Source: Rahnella bruchi
Lineage (GTDB): Bacteria > Pseudomonadota > Gammaproteobacteria > Enterobacterales > Enterobacteriaceae
Assembly (NCBI RefSeq): GCF_003614975.1
Contig: NZ_QZWI01000009.1
Span: 124,001-188,000, forward strand
Direction: 5' to 3'
Length of the DNA: 64,000 nt
How positions within the stretch are numbered: the first letter of the stretch is position 1; each line of letters begins with the position of its first letter. The position numbers and the translations under genes are program-made. The notes under the pieces are model-generated. The model made no database searches. It was given only the letters and a program-made list of their open reading frames with translations, and was not told the origin of the DNA. Shown here piece after piece: positions 10,057-23,513 of this stretch.

Positions 10057-11001
10057 TTAATCCGTGTATTCGACGACCAGACGACGCGGCGCAATGCGTC
10101 CATCGTCATCAATTTCGCCCACACCGATAAACTTACGTTCTTCGCCTTCAGTGATGCGAACCATGCCACTGAGTGGTGCACCAGACGCCTGAACAGGTTG
10201 GCCCTGTTTAACGTATCCGGCGACGACAGGCAGCAGGTTCACTTCCGGGAAGTCTTCACACGCACTGTCCATAGGCAACAACAACGGATCCAGCAGTAAG
10301 CGTGGCTCAATGCCCTGCTCTTCTGCCTGAGCGATCAGCTCATGGAGTTTCTCCATAGTGACCATACGCTCAGACGGATAAGTTGCGACCTGCAAACGGC
10401 GCAAATATGTGACGTGCGCACCACAGCCCAATTTTTCACCCAGATCATCCACAATCGTGCGGATATAAGTGCCTTTTGAGCAGTGGATTTCTAATTCAAC
10501 CTCGAAACCTTCCCAGCGGATGAACCTGAGTTCATACACGGTAATGCTTCGCGATTCTCGCGGAACTTCGATGCCCTGACGTGCGTACTCATACAGTTTT
10601 TTCCCTTCATATTTCAGCGCGGAATACATGGAAGGGATCTGACGGGTTTCACCACGGAAACTGTCGAGTGCATCGTCTAGTTGCTGCTGACTGAACGTCA
10701 TTTCACGTTCAGAAATGATGGCACCTTCAGCATCTGACGTATCGGTGCGTTGTCCCATACGGGCAATCACGCGATAACGCTTGTCAGAATCGAGCAGGAA
10801 CCGGGAAAACTTGGTCGCTTCGCCTAAGCACAACGGCAACATGCCGGTGGCTAAAGGGTCGAGCGCGCCGGTATGTCCTGCCCGGTTAGCGTTGTAAAGG
10901 CGTTTAACCTTTTGCAGGGCATCGTTAGAAGACAAGCCTAAAGATTTGTCCAGTAGCAGAACGCCGTGTATATCACGGCCGCGGCGACGTGGGCGACTCA
11001 T
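10057..11001 (-). CDS. truB: tRNA pseudouridine-55 synthase TruB
   Basis: 314 residues. The catalytic motif [14 protein letters not shown] contains Asp48, and a PUA-like C-terminal domain follows. It makes the universal pseudouridine 55 in the T-loop of tRNAs and also acts as a tRNA folding chaperone. The start codon overlaps the rbfA stop by one base (TAATG), a sign of coupled translation. Confidence 0.98.
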   Translation of the reverse strand: MSRPRRRGRDIHGVLLLDKSLGLSSNDALQKVKRLYNANRAGHTGALDPLATGMLPLCLGEATKFSRFLLDSDKRYRVIARMGQRTDTSDAEGAIISEREMTFSQQQLDDALDSFRGETRQIPSMYSALKYEGKKLYEYARQGIEVPRESRSITVYELRFIRWEGFEVELEIHCSKGTYIRTIVDDLGEKLGCGAHVTYLRRLQVATYPSERMVTMEKLHELIAQAEEQGIEPRLLLDPLLLPMDSACEDFPEVNLLPVVAGYVKQGQPVQASGAPLSGMVRITEGEERKFIGVGEIDDDGRIAPRRLVVEYTD

Positions 11002-11414
11002 TATGCTTCCTCGTCATCGCCTGCAGCTGAACGACGTTCAGCATCGTTTTTCACGACGTTGGTCACCAGGTTCGACATACGCATACCTTCAACCAAGGAG
11101 TTGTCGTAAGCGAAAGTCAGTTCTGGTACTACACGCAAACGCATCGCTTTACCGATCAGCGTACGGATGAAACCTGACGCGTCCTGCAAAGCTTTGATGC
11201 CATTCTTAACACGATCAGGATCGTGATTTTCAGTGGTCAGCACGTCCAGGAAGGTCACGAACACTTTGGCATAAGCCAGGTCACGTGAAACTTCAACGCC
11301 TGAAACTGTCGCCATGCCTACGCGCGGGTCTTTGACTTCACGCTGTAAGATGATGGCGATTTCTTTTTGCATCTCCTGAGAGACGCGCTGAGTACGGCTA
11401 AATTCTTTTGCCAT
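11001..11414 (-). CDS. rbfA: Ribosome-binding factor A
   Basis: 137 residues from ATG 11414, which follows TGAGGAG; the 10-codon in-frame extension upstream is unlikely. It starts [20 protein letters not shown] and carries the KH-like RbfA domain, with an acidic tail ending in GDDEEA. It is a cold-shock factor for 30S maturation (16S 5' end, helix 1), between infB and truB as usual. Confidence 0.98.
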   Translation of the reverse strand: MAKEFSRTQRVSQEMQKEIAIILQREVKDPRVGMATVSGVEVSRDLAYAKVFVTFLDVLTTENHDPDRVKNGIKALQDASGFIRTLIGKAMRLRVVPELTFAYDNSLVEGMRMSNLVTNVVKNDAERRSAAGDDEEA

Positions 11415-11448
11415 GATGCTTTTCTCCTCACTTGCTCCAGACAAATAA

Positions 11449-11465
11449 GGGGGCGCAAGGCCCCC
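11449..11465 (-). terminator. Hairpin between infB and rbfA
   Basis: GGGGGC, loop GCAAG, GCCCCC. On the minus strand TTATTTG follows. Possibly a weak terminator or attenuator that tunes rbfA relative to infB. Confidence 0.5.
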
Positions 11466-11492
11466 ATCTGGATATCAGCTACTTCGCAAACG

Positions 11493-14186
11493 TTAAGCGA
11501 TAGTACGTTTGATCTCGATGATTTCGAAGACTTCGATCACATCGCCAGTACGTACATCGTTGTAGTTCTTAACGCCGATACCACATTCCATGCCGTTACG
11601 AACTTCTGCAACGTCATCTTTGAAGCGACGTAGGGATTCCAGTTCGCCTTCGTAGATCACCACGTTTTCACGCAGTACACGGATTGGGTTGTTACGCTTG
11701 ATCATACCCTCAGTCACCATACAACCTGCAATAGCGCCGAATTTCGGTGACTTGAACACGTCACGAACTTCAGCCAGGCCGATGATTTGCTGTTTGTACT
11801 CTGGCGCCAACATACCGCTCATCGCCTGTTTGACTTCATCAATCAGGTTATAGATAACGGAGTAGTAACGCAGATCCAGGCTTTCGTTTTCTACGACACG
11901 GCGGGCAGAAGCATCTGCACGGACGTTGAAGCCCAGGATGATCGCGTTGGAAGCAGCGGCCAGTGTTGCGTCAGTCTCGGTGATACCACCGACACCCATA
12001 CCGACGATTTTAACTTTAACTTCGTCAGTAGACAGATTCTGCAACGCATCGGAAATCGCTTCGCAAGAACCCTGAACGTCAGATTTCAGAACGATGTTCA
12101 GTTCAGAAACTTCGCCTTCAGTCATGTTCGCGAACATGTTTTCCAGTTTAGATTTCTGCTGACGAGCCAGTTTCACTTCACGGAATTTACCCTGACGATA
12201 CAGAGCAACTTCACGGGCTTTCTTCTCGTCACGAACGACGGTCACTTCATCACCCGCAGCCGGAACGCTGGACAGACCCAGAACTTCGACAGGGATAGAA
12301 GGACCCGCAGACGTAATGTCACGACCCATTTCGTCACGCATCGCACGGACACGGCCGTATTCGAAGCCACACAGAATGATGTCGCCTTTGTTCAGAGTAC
12401 CTTCCTGAACCAGAACGGTGGCAACCGGGCCACGACCTTTGTCCAGGAAGGACTCGATCACAACGCCACTTGCCATACCCGTGCGAACGGCTTTCAGTTC
12501 CAGAACTTCGGCTTGCAACAGGATAGCCTGCAACAGATCATCGATACCGGTACCGACTTTCGCAGAAACGTGGATGAACTGAGATTCGCCGCCCCACTCT
12601 TCTGGCATAACGCCGTACTGAGAAAGTTCAGTACGAACGCGATCCGGATCAGAGTCTGGCTTATCAATTTTGTTCACTGCAACCACGATTGGCACGCCAG
12701 CAGCTTTCGCATGCTGTACGGCTTCGATGGTTTGTGGCATCACGCCATCATCTGCTGAAACAACCAGAACAACGATATCCGTTGCCTGAGCACCACGAGC
12801 ACGCATTGATGTAAATGCGGCGTGTCCCGGTGTATCCAGGAAGGTGATCATGCCGTTTTCAGTTTCGACGTGGTACGCACCGATGTGCTGGGTAATACCG
12901 CCGGCTTCGCCCGCAGCAACTTTCGTTGAGCGAATGTAGTCAAGCAGGGAGGTTTTACCGTGGTCAACGTGGCCCATGATGGTCACAACCGGAGCACGAG
13001 GCTCAGCAGCAGCAGACGCACCCGTATCACGATCGCTCATCAGCGCTTCTTCCAGCTCGTTTTCACGACGCAGGATAACTTTATGGCCCATTTCTTCCGC
13101 AACCAGTTGAGCAGTTTCCTGATCAATAACCTGGTTGATGGTGGCCATGGCGCCCAGTTTCATCATAGTTTTGATGACCTGAGAACCTTTAACTGCCATT
13201 TTATTTGCCAGCTCAGCAACAGTAATGGTTTCACCCACTACAACATCGCGGTTCACTGCAACAACAGGCTTGTTAAAGCTCTGCTGTAAGGTGCTTGGCT
13301 TACGCTTACCTTTACCGTTACGGCCAACAGCACGGGCTTCTTCGCGATCCGCTTTAGATTCGGACAGCTTGTTGCCTTTTTTCTGTTTGGTCGCTTTTCC
13401 ACCACGGGTACGTGTACGACGTTCGCCTTCAACTTTGGCGTCATTTTCGTCTTCAGCAGCACGAGCATGGGTAGAAGTGGTGACATGGTAGTCAGCAGAT
13501 TCTGATTCGCTTGGTGCGGCAGCTTCAGTCCAGACACCAGAGTCAGCCATTTTACGGGCCTCTTCTGCGATGCGCTTGGCGTTTTCTTCGATCTTACGCT
13601 GGGCTTCTTCTTCCGTTTTGCGTTTCAGCTCTGCGGCTTCAGCTTCACGGCGTGCTTTCTCTGCCTGAGCTGGTTTAGTTACTTCGTCAGTATGTTGATT
13701 CGTCACTTTATCTTTTTCCGCTGCATCACGCTTAGCTTTATCAGCGGCCTCACGTTTAGCTTGCTCTTCGGCGGCGCGTTTGGCTTTTTCCTGAGCTTCG
13801 CGCTGGGCTTGCTCTGCTGCTGCACGCTGTGCCTGTTCTTCCGCGTCACGCTTCGCCTGCTCTTCCGCTTCGGCCTGGGCAACTTCTGCCTCGGTCATAT
13901 CACGTTTAACATAAGTGCGTTTCTTGCGGACCTCGATTTGCACCGATTTACTCTTCCCGCCGGTGCTCGGAATATTCAGTGTACTACGCGTTTTGCGTTG
14001 TAACGTCAGTTTGTTTGTCGCACCGGCATTTCCGCCATTCAGGTGCGCCAATAATGTTTCTTTTTCTTGCTGGGTCACAGAGTCAGCTTCGGACTTCGAG
14101 ATCCCTGCATCAGCAAATTGCTGTACCAGGCGATCTACCGGAGTCTCAATCTCTGCCGCCAGCGATTTTACAGTTACATCTGTCAT
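11493..14186 (-). CDS. infB: Translation initiation factor IF-2
   Basis: 897 residues (E. coli 890). The N-terminal IF2 domain is followed by a long charged Ala/Glu/Lys/Arg linker (about 100-300, coiled-coil repeats of the EEQAKR type) and a second IF2-N domain. The GTPase then follows with GHVDHGKT (G1), DTPGHAAF (G3), NKID (G4) and SAK (G5), then domains II-IV. It brings fMet-tRNA to the 30S subunit. E. coli makes shorter forms from internal starts in the linker; this gene may do so too, but I did not assign one. It lies downstream of nusA by 24 bases, in the metY operon. Confidence 0.99.
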   Translation of the reverse strand: MTDVTVKSLAAEIETPVDRLVQQFADAGISKSEADSVTQQEKETLLAHLNGGNAGATNKLTLQRKTRSTLNIPSTGGKSKSVQIEVRKKRTYVKRDMTEAEVAQAEAEEQAKRDAEEQAQRAAAEQAQREAQEKAKRAAEEQAKREAADKAKRDAAEKDKVTNQHTDEVTKPAQAEKARREAEAAELKRKTEEEAQRKIEENAKRIAEEARKMADSGVWTEAAAPSESESADYHVTTSTHARAAEDENDAKVEGERRTRTRGGKATKQKKGNKLSESKADREEARAVGRNGKGKRKPSTLQQSFNKPVVAVNRDVVVGETITVAELANKMAVKGSQVIKTMMKLGAMATINQVIDQETAQLVAEEMGHKVILRRENELEEALMSDRDTGASAAAEPRAPVVTIMGHVDHGKTSLLDYIRSTKVAAGEAGGITQHIGAYHVETENGMITFLDTPGHAAFTSMRARGAQATDIVVLVVSADDGVMPQTIEAVQHAKAAGVPIVVAVNKIDKPDSDPDRVRTELSQYGVMPEEWGGESQFIHVSAKVGTGIDDLLQAILLQAEVLELKAVRTGMASGVVIESFLDKGRGPVATVLVQEGTLNKGDIILCGFEYGRVRAMRDEMGRDITSAGPSIPVEVLGLSSVPAAGDEVTVVRDEKKAREVALYRQGKFREVKLARQQKSKLENMFANMTEGEVSELNIVLKSDVQGSCEAISDALQNLSTDEVKVKIVGMGVGGITETDATLAAASNAIILGFNVRADASARRVVENESLDLRYYSVIYNLIDEVKQAMSGMLAPEYKQQIIGLAEVRDVFKSPKFGAIAGCMVTEGMIKRNNPIRVLRENVVIYEGELESLRRFKDDVAEVRNGMECGIGVKNYNDVRTGDVIEVFEIIEIKRTIA

Positions 14187-14210
14187 GCTGTTCCTTCCTG
14201 CTACAGTTTA

Positions 14211-16195
<1,985 letters not shown>

Positions 16196-16212
16196 GCCCA
16201 CCCCCAAGACAT

Positions 16213-16233
16213 AAAAAAAGGGCTAAATAGCCC
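16213..16233 (-). terminator. Terminator-like hairpin just upstream of rimP
   Basis: On the minus strand GGGCT, loop ATTT, AGCCC, then seven T, ending about 18 bases before the rimP start. A terminator in a leader acts as an attenuator; NusA-sensitive control of this operon would fit. Confidence 0.75.
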
Positions 16234-16254
16234 AGTGATTCTGTTGCCAAATAA

Positions 16255-16277
16255 CAAAAAACCCCGATAAATCGGGG
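16255..16277 (-). terminator. metY terminator
   Basis: On the minus strand CCCCGAT, TT, ATCGGGG, then TTTTTTG. Strong intrinsic terminator between metY and rimP, in tandem with the hairpin at 16213. Most metY transcripts should stop here and a fraction read on into the nusA-infB operon. Confidence 0.85.
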
Positions 16278-16424
16278 CTTTATGCAACTGGACCCTATTC
16301 GCCGCATAGCGGCTTCGGTACAACTTTCGCGAAGTGTTATTTCAAATAGAAGCTTTCAAATTGGAACTGCAGAACATCACAGGTAGACACTGAAAGTCTA
16401 TTTGAAATAAACACTTAGGGAAAG

Positions 16425-16501
<77 letters not shown>

Positions 16502-16517
16502 TCCGAAAACGTGGCAA

Positions 16518-16546
16518 ATACTACGCCGATAATCGCTAAAAAGCAA
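16518..16546 (-). promoter_or_regulatory. metY operon promoter
   Basis: TTGCTT (16546-16541), a 17-base spacer and TAGTAT (16523-16518) on the minus strand, 16 bases before the mature 5' end of metY. It would drive the tRNA and the nusA-infB operon. Confidence 0.8.
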
Positions 16547-16560
16547 ATTATCATAAAGAT

Positions 16561-16647
16561 TGGTACCGAGGACGGGACTTGAACCCGTAAGCCCATTCGG
16601 GCACTACCACCTCAAGGTAGCGTGTCTACCAATTCCACCACCTCGGC
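16561..16647 (-). tRNA. leuU: tRNA-Leu (anticodon GAG)
   Basis: An 87-base class II tRNA. The acceptor GCCGAGG pairs with CCTCGGT, the anticodon loop is CTTGAGG, and there is a long variable arm, a T arm GGTTCAAGTCC and an encoded CCA. Located after secG as in E. coli, probably co-transcribed with it. Confidence 0.98.
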
Positions 16648-16733
16648 ACTCTTTTTTTTCACAATCGCTTGTACTGTCCAAGTACGAGCCACTGTTTAAA
16701 ACCTTTCACTTCTTGCGATAAGAAGGTTACTGC

Positions 16734-17069
16734 TTAGTGAGGAACGTCACTGTTAGGCGCTGCTGGAGCTGCCGGTGCAGTGGTCTGCTCAGTTTTCGCT
16801 GGCTGACTCAGGTTTTCCCACTCACTACCTTTTTGGCTTTTATTGGTGCTCATGTTCCCGAGAATCAAACTAATGATAAAGAACAGTGCTGCCAAGATGC
16901 CGGTCATACGGGTCATGAAGTTACCGGAACCACTCGAACCGAACAATGTGCCAGAAGCACCTGCTCCGAAAGAGGCTCCCATATCAGCGCCTTTACCTTG
17001 CTGCAGCATAACCAGAGCAACAAGCCCGATTGCTACGATAAGGAAAATCACCAGAAGAGCGTCGTACAT
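16734..17069 (-). CDS. secG: Preprotein translocase subunit SecG
   Basis: 111 residues (E. coli 110). Two transmembrane helices (about 3-22 and 52-72) flank the conserved loop with MLQQGKGADMGASFGAGASG and TLFGSSGSGNFMTR; a Pro/Ala-rich tail follows. It is part of the SecYEG channel in the inner membrane. It is followed by leuU and preceded by its own promoter. Confidence 0.97.
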   Translation of the reverse strand: MYDALLVIFLIVAIGLVALVMLQQGKGADMGASFGAGASGTLFGSSGSGNFMTRMTGILAALFFIISLILGNMSTNKSQKGSEWENLSQPAKTEQTTAPAAPAAPNSDVPH

Positions 17070-17159
17070 AGTAGTACCTGTATCCTCGCGGGTTCACCGC
17101 ATGCCAATTGCTTCTCACCATTTAGCAGGTCATTCAAGGACCCACTGAAGCGGGTGTGA

Positions 17160-17188
17160 ATACTAACCAAAGCCGTATTGCCGCGCAA
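17160..17188 (-). promoter_or_regulatory. secG-leuU promoter
   Basis: Minus strand TTGCGC (17188-17183), a 17-base spacer and TAGTAT (17165-17160), about 90 bases before secG, in the 235-base gap after glmM. The rest of the gap holds no gene. Confidence 0.75.
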
Positions 17189-17304
17189 GGGCAATTTTCA
17201 CCAAACTGTTCGTTTGCGGAAAAAAACGGCAAATTGGCAGAAAAGTGGCTGACAGGACGATCCTCAGCCACGCATATCTCGAAAATTCACCGTTTTTTAT
17301 CGGG

Positions 17305-18645
17305 TTACGCTTTGACTGCTTTTACCGCGTCTGCAATGCGGTTGGCCAGTCTTTCCACCAGTTCCGCATCTTCACCCTCTACCATGACACGCAGCAGAGG
17401 TTCGGTGCCTGATTTACGCAACAGTACCCGGCCGCGGCCAGCTAACTGTTTTTCAACCTCGGCCGTCACCAGCTTAACTTCGTCGGATTCCAGCGGATCA
17501 TGTTCTCCGGCGAAACGGACGTTAATCAGGATCTGCGGAAGCAATTTCATACCGCTGCACAGATCATGCAAGCTCATGTGATTGCGAACCATGGCGGTGA
17601 GCACTTGCAAACCGGCCACAATGCCGTCACCGGTGGTAGTTTTGTCCAGCAGGATGATATGGCCTGAGTTTTCAGCACCAATGCGCCACCCTTTTTCCTG
17701 CATTTTTTCCAGCACGTAACGGTCGCCCACTTTCGCGCGGGTGAATGGAATACCCAGCTGTTTTAATGCCAGTTCCAGACCCATATTGCTCATCAGGGTG
17801 CCAACGGCGCCGCCTTTGAGCTGGCCCTGACGCAGACCTTCACGTGCAATGATGTAGAGGATCTGGTCTCCATCCACTTTATTGCCTTCATGGTCGACCA
17901 TAATCAGACGATCGCCGTCGCCATCAAATGCCAGTCCGACATGGGCTTTTTCTGCCAGAACGCGTTGCTGTAACTGGCGGACGTCTGTCGCACCACATTC
18001 TTCGTTAATATTCATCCCATCAGGGTCGCAGCCGATGGTTATCACTTTTGCACCCAGTTCACGCAGAACGCTTGGAGCAATGTGGTAGGTCGCGCCGTTG
18101 GCACAATCGACAACAATTTTAAGCCCGTTCAGACTCAGTTCGCTCGGGAATGTCCCTTTACAGAATTCGATATAACGCCCGGCAGCATCCACGATACGGC
18201 TGGCTTTACCCAACGCGGCTGATTCAACGCAGGTCAGCGGTTTTTCAAGCTCAGCTTCAATGGCTTCTTCCACTTCGTCTGGCAACTTTGTGCCGTCAAT
18301 AGTGAAGAATTTTATGCCGTTATCGTAAAACGGGTTATGCGACGCAGAAATCACAATTCCGGCTTCCGCACGGAAAGTACGGGTCAGATACGCAACCGCA
18401 GGTGTTGGCATCGGGCCGGTAAAAGAAGCAGACAGCCCCGCTGCCGCCAGACCGGCTTCCAGAGCCGACTCCAGCATATAGCCGGAAATGCGGGTATCTT
18501 TACCGATAATCACTTTGCCAGAACCATGACGCGCCAATACTTTGCCAGCAGCCCAGCCCAGTTTAAGAACGAAATCAGGAGTAATCGGGCTGTCACCTAC
18601 TTTTCCGCGAATGCCATCAGTACCAAAGTATTTACGGTTGCTCAT
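17305..18645 (-). CDS. glmM: Phosphoglucosamine mutase
   Basis: 446 residues (E. coli 445). The phosphoserine active site is [15 protein letters not shown] with Ser102. The metal loop is [13 protein letters not shown], the sugar-binding loop is GAENSGH, and the phosphate-binding loop is [12 protein letters not shown]. It converts glucosamine-6-phosphate to glucosamine-1-phosphate for peptidoglycan and LPS. It starts two bases after the folP stop. Confidence 0.99.
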   Translation of the reverse strand: MSNRKYFGTDGIRGKVGDSPITPDFVLKLGWAAGKVLARHGSGKVIIGKDTRISGYMLESALEAGLAAAGLSASFTGPMPTPAVAYLTRTFRAEAGIVISASHNPFYDNGIKFFTIDGTKLPDEVEEAIEAELEKPLTCVESAALGKASRIVDAAGRYIEFCKGTFPSELSLNGLKIVVDCANGATYHIAPSVLRELGAKVITIGCDPDGMNINEECGATDVRQLQQRVLAEKAHVGLAFDGDGDRLIMVDHEGNKVDGDQILYIIAREGLRQGQLKGGAVGTLMSNMGLELALKQLGIPFTRAKVGDRYVLEKMQEKGWRIGAENSGHIILLDKTTTGDGIVAGLQVLTAMVRNHMSLHDLCSGMKLLPQILINVRFAGEHDPLESDEVKLVTAEVEKQLAGRGRVLLRKSGTEPLLRVMVEGEDAELVERLANRIADAVKAVKA

Positions 18646-18647
18646 AA

Positions 18648-19487
18648 TTAATTTTTATCCCTTGCAGAAAGTGTCGCTTCCACGATACGCATCGCTTCGA
18701 CGGTTTCTTTAACATCATGTACGCGAACTATCTGAGCTCCCTGCATAGCAGCAATCACAGCGCAGGCAACACTGCCCGTCACACGTTTCTCCGGTGACAC
18801 ATGCAGTAACTGCCCTACCATAGATTTCCTCGACATTCCCACCAGAAGTGGCAACCCGAAGTGATGGAACTCAGCCAGCCTGGCGAGTAACTGGTAGTTA
18901 TGTTCTAAATTTTTACCGAAACCGAAGCCCGGGTCGAGCAGCAATTTGTTTTTCGGAATACCGGCATTCACACAACGTGCAATTTGCTCGACAAAATACT
19001 GGTCTACCTGCGCAACGACATTGTCGTAATGCGGGGCATGCTGCATGGTTTTCGGGTCGCCTTGCATGTGCATCAGACAAACGGGTAATCCCGTTTCTGC
19101 GGCAGCCTGCAATGCTCCCGGCTCCTGAAGTGAACGAATATCGTTAATCAGATGCATACCGGCATTTGCTGCTTCGCGGATAACCGACGCTTTCGAGGTA
19201 TCCACGGAGATCCAGACATCAAAACGTCGGGCAATCGCTTCTACGACCGGCACCACACGGGCCAGCTCTTCCTCTTCGCTGACTTCTGTGGCGCCCGGAC
19301 GCGTTGATTCGCCGCCGATATCCAGGATTGTCGCCCCGGCATCGACCATCGCCTGAGCGTGCCGCAGCGCAAGATCCAGCGTGTTGTGTCGCCCGCCATC
19401 AGAAAAAGAATCCGGGGTAACATTCAGGATCCCCATCACCTGGGGAAAAGTGAGATCCAGTGTCGACTCTCTGGCTGTGAGGTGCAT
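18648..19487 (-). CDS. folP: Dihydropteroate synthase
   Basis: 279 residues, a TIM barrel with signature 1 ([15 protein letters not shown]) and signature 2 ([16 protein letters not shown]) and a C-terminal RVHDV motif. It joins p-aminobenzoate to the pterin in folate synthesis and is the sulfonamide target. Tightly linked to glmM and behind ftsH, the standard order. Confidence 0.98.
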   Translation of the reverse strand: MHLTARESTLDLTFPQVMGILNVTPDSFSDGGRHNTLDLALRHAQAMVDAGATILDIGGESTRPGATEVSEEEELARVVPVVEAIARRFDVWISVDTSKASVIREAANAGMHLINDIRSLQEPGALQAAAETGLPVCLMHMQGDPKTMQHAPHYDNVVAQVDQYFVEQIARCVNAGIPKNKLLLDPGFGFGKNLEHNYQLLARLAEFHHFGLPLLVGMSRKSMVGQLLHVSPEKRVTGSVACAVIAAMQGAQIVRVHDVKETVEAMRIVEATLSARDKN

Positions 19488-19552
19488 AAATCATGTCCCT
19501 TCTGATCATTCGTAGAGGCAGTTTCAAATTCCGATGCAAAGAATGCACGCAT

Positions 19553-19578
19553 AAAAAACCCCGGGCAAGCCCGGGGTT
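19553..19578 (-). terminator. ftsH terminator
   Basis: Minus strand CCCCGGG, loop CTTG, CCCGGGG, then six T. It lies between ftsH and folP, so folP-glmM may need a separate promoter or read-through. Confidence 0.85.
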
Positions 19579-19611
19579 GAGTGTTATCTGCGTTATTTTC
19601 TAACTCGCTGC

Positions 19612-21555
19612 TTATTTGCCGCTGAATTGCTCAAACATCGTGTTGCCAGGATTTGGCGTACGAGGTTCGTCAACTGGCGTTGGCGCTTTTGGAGCACCGC
19701 CGTCGTTAGAATTGCTGCTGCCGTTTTTACCGTTAGCATCATCCCAGCCAGCTGGCGGGCGAACTTCTGTACGGTTCATCAGGTCATCAATTTGTGGCGC
19801 ATCAATGGTTTCGTACTTCATCAGGGCATCTTTCATTGAATGAAGGATATCCATGTTTTCCATCAACAGCGTACGCGCACGAATGTAGTTACGTTCAACC
19901 AGAGATTTCACTTCCTGATCGATGATGCGGGCAGTTTCATCAGACATATGTTTGGCTTTCGCGACTGAACGACCGAGGAAGACTTCGCCTTCTTCTTCCG
20001 CATACAGCAACGGACCTAATTTCTCTGAGAAGCCCCACTGCGTAACCATGTTACGGGCAATAGAAGTGGCAACCTTGATGTCGTTTGACGCACCGGTTGA
20101 CACTTTTTCCACACCGTAGATGATCTCTTCAGCAAGACGGCCACCGTACAAGGTAGAAATCTGGCTTTCGAGCTTCTGACGGCTGGCACTGATAGCATCG
20201 CCTTCAGGCAGGAAGAAGGTCACACCGAGTGCCCGGCCACGAGGAATAATGGTCACTTTATGCACAGGGTCATGTTCAGGAACCAGACGACCGATGATGG
20301 CATGGCCTGCTTCATGATATGCGGTGGACTCTTTCTGCGATTCAGTCATCACCATGGAACGGCGCTCAGCACCCATCATGATTTTGTCTTTGGCTTTTTC
20401 GAACTCAACCATCGACACCACACGTTTGTTACCACGTGCAGAGAACAATGCAGCTTCGTTGACCAGGTTAGCCAGGTCAGCACCTGAGAAGCCAGGTGTA
20501 CCACGGGCAATCACAGACGCATCAACGTCAGTAGCCAGCGGAACGCGACGCATGTGAACTTTAAGGATCTGTTCACGACCACGTACGTCTGGCAAGCCTA
20601 CAACAACCTGACGGTCGAAACGGCCCGGACGCAGCAATGCCGGGTCAAGAACGTCCGGACGGTTGGTTGCTGCGATCACAATGATCCCTTCGTTACCTTC
20701 GAAGCCATCCATCTCAACCAACATCTGGTTCAGTGTCTGTTCACGTTCATCGTGACCACCACCTAAACCTGCACCACGCTGACGGCCAACGGCGTCGATT
20801 TCATCGATAAAGATGATACATGGAGCGGCTTTCTTCGCCTGTTCGAACATGTCACGCACACGAGATGCACCGACACCCACGAACATTTCTACGAAGTCAG
20901 AACCGGAAATCGTAAAGAATGGCACTTTGGCTTCGCCGGCGATCGCTTTCGCCAGCAACGTTTTACCGGTACCCGGAGGACCGACCATCAGAACGCCTTT
21001 AGGAATTTTACCGCCCAGTTTCTGGAAACGGCTTGGCTCGCGCAGGTAATCTACCAGCTCGCTCACCTCTTCCTTCGCTTCGTCACAACCTGCAACGTCA
21101 GCAAACGTGGTTTTGATTTGGTCTTCCGTCAGCATGCGGGCTTTGCTTTTACCAAAGGACATTGCCCCTTTGCCACCGCCGCCCTGCATCTGTCGCATAA
21201 AGAATATCCAGACGCCAATCAGAAGCAGCATCGGGAACCATGAAATGAAGATAGTCGCCAGGAAACTCTGCTGTTCAGGCGGTTCACCAACAACTTTCAC
21301 GTTTTTGCTCAGCAGCGTATCCAGCAATTTAGGATCATTAACCGGAATATAGGTTGTGTATTTGCTGCTGTCTTTTTTGATAACGTCAATCGCACGTCCA
21401 TTGATACGTACTTCACGGACCTGGTCTTGGGCCACTTCGGTTGTAAAGGTAGTGTAATCTACCTTACTGCCATTAGATTCGCTGGGACCAAAACTCTGAA
21501 ATACAGACATCAATACAACCGCGATGACTAACCAGAGGATCAGGTTCTTCGCCAT
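19612..21555 (-). CDS. ftsH: ATP-dependent membrane zinc protease FtsH
   Basis: 647 residues from ATG 21555. A TTG three codons upstream opens the frame too, but the ATG matches the E. coli start [19 protein letters not shown]. Two transmembrane helices (about 5-22 and 100-120) enclose a periplasmic domain. The AAA module has GPPGTGKT and the second region of homology ([20 protein letters not shown]); the zinc site is HEAGH. It degrades membrane and regulatory proteins, including LpxC and sigma32 in E. coli. Downstream of rlmE by 56 bases. Confidence 0.98.
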   Translation of the reverse strand: MAKNLILWLVIAVVLMSVFQSFGPSESNGSKVDYTTFTTEVAQDQVREVRINGRAIDVIKKDSSKYTTYIPVNDPKLLDTLLSKNVKVVGEPPEQQSFLATIFISWFPMLLLIGVWIFFMRQMQGGGGKGAMSFGKSKARMLTEDQIKTTFADVAGCDEAKEEVSELVDYLREPSRFQKLGGKIPKGVLMVGPPGTGKTLLAKAIAGEAKVPFFTISGSDFVEMFVGVGASRVRDMFEQAKKAAPCIIFIDEIDAVGRQRGAGLGGGHDEREQTLNQMLVEMDGFEGNEGIIVIAATNRPDVLDPALLRPGRFDRQVVVGLPDVRGREQILKVHMRRVPLATDVDASVIARGTPGFSGADLANLVNEAALFSARGNKRVVSMVEFEKAKDKIMMGAERRSMVMTESQKESTAYHEAGHAIIGRLVPEHDPVHKVTIIPRGRALGVTFFLPEGDAISASRQKLESQISTLYGGRLAEEIIYGVEKVSTGASNDIKVATSIARNMVTQWGFSEKLGPLLYAEEEGEVFLGRSVAKAKHMSDETARIIDQEVKSLVERNYIRARTLLMENMDILHSMKDALMKYETIDAPQIDDLMNRTEVRPPAGWDDANGKNGSSNSNDGGAPKAPTPVDEPRTPNPGNTMFEQFSGK

Positions 21556-21611
21556 GTCACTCAAGGGATTAACCTCATATTACAACTGTGTTAACAAACA
21601 GCGTTAGGGAA

Positions 21612-22241
21612 CTACAGTTTCCGCCCTGTCGCTACGATGTACACTTCTCGCGAACGTGCTCGGGAAGCGTCTGGCTTACGAATCTTCACCTTCGTAAACA
21701 GGGAGCGAATTTCCCGCAGGTATTCATCAAAGCCATCTCCCTGAAACACCTTCACCAGGAAACTTCCGCCTGGTGCTAATACATCCCGACACATATCCAA
21801 TGCTAATTCAACCAGATACATCGATTTTGGAATATCGACTGCCGGAGTACCGCTCATATTAGGCGCCATGTCGGACATGACCACCTGAACTTTGTTTTCT
21901 CCCACGCGTTCAAGCAACGCTTTGAGAACTAATTCATCACGAAAATCCCCCTGAAGGAAGTCGACTCCAACAATAGGATCCATAGGTAAAAGGTCAAGAG
22001 CAATAATGCGCCCTTTGCTACCGATTTGCGTAGCCACGAACTGTGACCAACCGCCCGGAGCTGCACCTAAATCGACCACCGTCATACCTTGTTTAAACAG
22101 CTTATCGCTTTGCTGTATTTCATCAAGTTTAAACCAGGCACGGGAGCGCAGCCCTTTTTTCTGTGCTTGTAGCACATATTTATCGCTAAAGTGTTCCTGC
22201 AACCAGCGACTGGAACTTGCAGAACGCTTCTTATTAGACAT
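21612..22241 (-). CDS. rlmE: 23S rRNA 2'-O-methyltransferase (U2552)
   Basis: 209 residues as in E. coli. The K-D-K-E catalytic tetrad is intact (Lys38, Asp124 in [10 protein letters not shown], Lys164, Glu199), with the SAM motif [13 protein letters not shown]. Also called RrmJ/FtsJ; a heat-shock enzyme in E. coli, forming an operon with ftsH. I found no convincing heat-shock promoter by eye. Confidence 0.99.
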   Translation of the reverse strand: MSNKKRSASSSRWLQEHFSDKYVLQAQKKGLRSRAWFKLDEIQQSDKLFKQGMTVVDLGAAPGGWSQFVATQIGSKGRIIALDLLPMDPIVGVDFLQGDFRDELVLKALLERVGENKVQVVMSDMAPNMSGTPAVDIPKSMYLVELALDMCRDVLAPGGSFLVKVFQGDGFDEYLREIRSLFTKVKIRKPDASRARSREVYIVATGRKL

Positions 22242-22357
22242 TATTTAGTAACCATATAGTTGTCCAACCACCCTGAGTTAGAGCCTTTGGAACAAGCTGT
22301 TAGCATCATGACGTCTATGGCTAAGTCAGTATAATTGCCTTCCCGAAGCAGTCCGGG

Positions 22358-22387
22358 TTGGTCATATACATGAGATGGCGGTAGAAT
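22358..22387 (+). promoter_or_regulatory. yhbY promoter
   Basis: TTGGTC (22358-22363), an 18-base spacer and TAGAAT (22382-22387), with transcription expected to begin about 30 bases before the yhbY ATG. Confidence 0.65.
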
Positions 22388-22423
22388 GACCCGTTTTCAA
22401 TCCCAACTTAAGCAAAAAAGACG

Positions 22424-22720
22424 ATGAATCTTAACAATAAACAAAAACAGTACCTGAAAGGTCTGGCACATCCACTGAAACCGGTTGTTATGCTGGGCAA
22501 CAACGGCCTGACAGAAGGTGTGTTGGCCGAAATCGAACAGGCACTGCAACATCACGAACTGATCAAGGTAAAAGTCGCGGCAGAAGAACGTGAGACGAAG
22601 ACCTTGATCGTAGACGCGATTGTGCGTGAAACCAAGGCGTGTAATGTGCAAGTCATCGGCAATATGCTGGTACTTTATCGCCCTTCCACCGAAGACCGCA
22701 AAATTATCTTACCGCGTTAA
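22424..22720 (+). CDS. yhbY: CRS1/YhbY RNA-binding protein, 50S assembly factor
   Basis: 98 residues, a single CRM domain with the GxxG-like loop (VVMLGNNGLTEGVLAEIEQA). YhbY associates with pre-50S particles. Divergent from rlmE, as in E. coli. Confidence 0.96.
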   Translation: MNLNNKQKQYLKGLAHPLKPVVMLGNNGLTEGVLAEIEQALQHHELIKVKVAAEERETKTLIVDAIVRETKACNVQVIGNMLVLYRPSTEDRKIILPR

Positions 22721-22862
22721 TCCATTAAGGTTTAACGAAAAGCGCTGTAGATTTTCGGAAAGGTGCCACGAAATCACGTTCAGGGGAAGGTCTCAGCAGG
22801 CCTTTTTACTTTAGTTTTCAATTTACTGTGAAGCAATTCACTGCATGAATGTGAGAATGACA

Positions 22863-22890
22863 GGGCGAAACTTCACGTTTCGCCCTTTTT
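22863..22890 (+). terminator. yhbY terminator
   Basis: GGGCGAAAC, loop TTCAC, GTTTCGCCC, then five T. On the opposite strand there is no T-run, so it mainly serves yhbY. Confidence 0.88.
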
Positions 22891-22900
22891 AATGCAGATT

Positions 22901-23377
22901 TTAGAGGTATTCGACCTTCAATACTTCAAACTCAACATCACCGCCAGGCGTTTTGATGACCACAACGTCATCCTGTTCTTTACCGATCAAACCACGTGCA
23001 ATCGGGGAATTAACAGAAATGAGGTTCTGCTTAAAATCAGCTTCGTCATCACCCACAATGCGGTATTTCTGTTCTTCTTCGGTGTCCAGGTTCATTACAG
23101 TTACTGTGGCACCAAAAATCACGCGGCCAGTCGCTGGCATTTTGGTCACATCAATAACCTGAGCATTCGAAAGCTTAGCTTCGATTTCCTGGATACGCCC
23201 TTCACAAAAACCCTGCTGCTCACGCGCAGCATGGTATTCAGCATTCTCTTTTAAATCGCCGTGCTCACGTGCGGTCGCGATATCAGCAATGATTTTCGGA
23301 CGACGGACACCTTTAAGGTGGTCCAGTTCTTCACGTAATCTTTCTGCGCCACGCAATGTCATCGGAATCGGTTTCAT
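22901..23377 (-). CDS. greA: Transcript cleavage factor GreA
   Basis: 158 residues. The N-terminal coiled coil carries the acidic tip ([20 protein letters not shown]) that reaches into the RNA polymerase secondary channel, and the C-terminal domain is FKBP-like. It rescues backtracked complexes. Its 5' leader holds a terminator-like element (23479-23513). Confidence 0.99.
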   Translation of the reverse strand: MKPIPMTLRGAERLREELDHLKGVRRPKIIADIATAREHGDLKENAEYHAAREQQGFCEGRIQEIEAKLSNAQVIDVTKMPATGRVIFGATVTVMNLDTEEEQKYRIVGDDEADFKQNLISVNSPIARGLIGKEQDDVVVIKTPGGDVEFEVLKVEYL

Positions 23378-23478
23378 ATCTTCATTACCTCTAACTTGGT
23401 CCTTTCGGTAAACACCGTCCTGATTGAATCAGGTAAGAAATTAAGCCAGCTCTTCTGACCGACTCTCTGGCGAAAAAC

Positions 23479-23513
23479 AAAAAAAACCTCACCCGGAGTT
23501 GCCACCAGGCCAG
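23479..23513 (-). promoter_or_regulatory. Terminator-like element in the greA leader
   Basis: On the minus strand an imperfect GC-rich hairpin segment is followed by eight T (complement of 23479-23486), about 100 bases before the greA ATG. In E. coli the greA leader releases the GraL RNA by early termination at a similar place. GraL-like function here is inferred from position only; the hairpin is not perfect. Confidence 0.5.

Noticed and set aside
11787-12758. 323-codon plus-strand frame opposite infB
   Set aside because: Antisense shadow; the composition (Phe/Gln/Asn/Thr-rich) is typical of reversed coding sequence.
13253-13537. 94-codon open frame inside infB
   Set aside because: Shadow of the charged IF2 linker in another frame on the same strand; no ribosome site and no family likeness.
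22242-22360. Heat-shock (sigma32) promoter for rlmE-ftsH
   Set aside because: CTTGTTC occurs, but no CCCCAT-like -10 lies 13-15 bases further, so it was not called.
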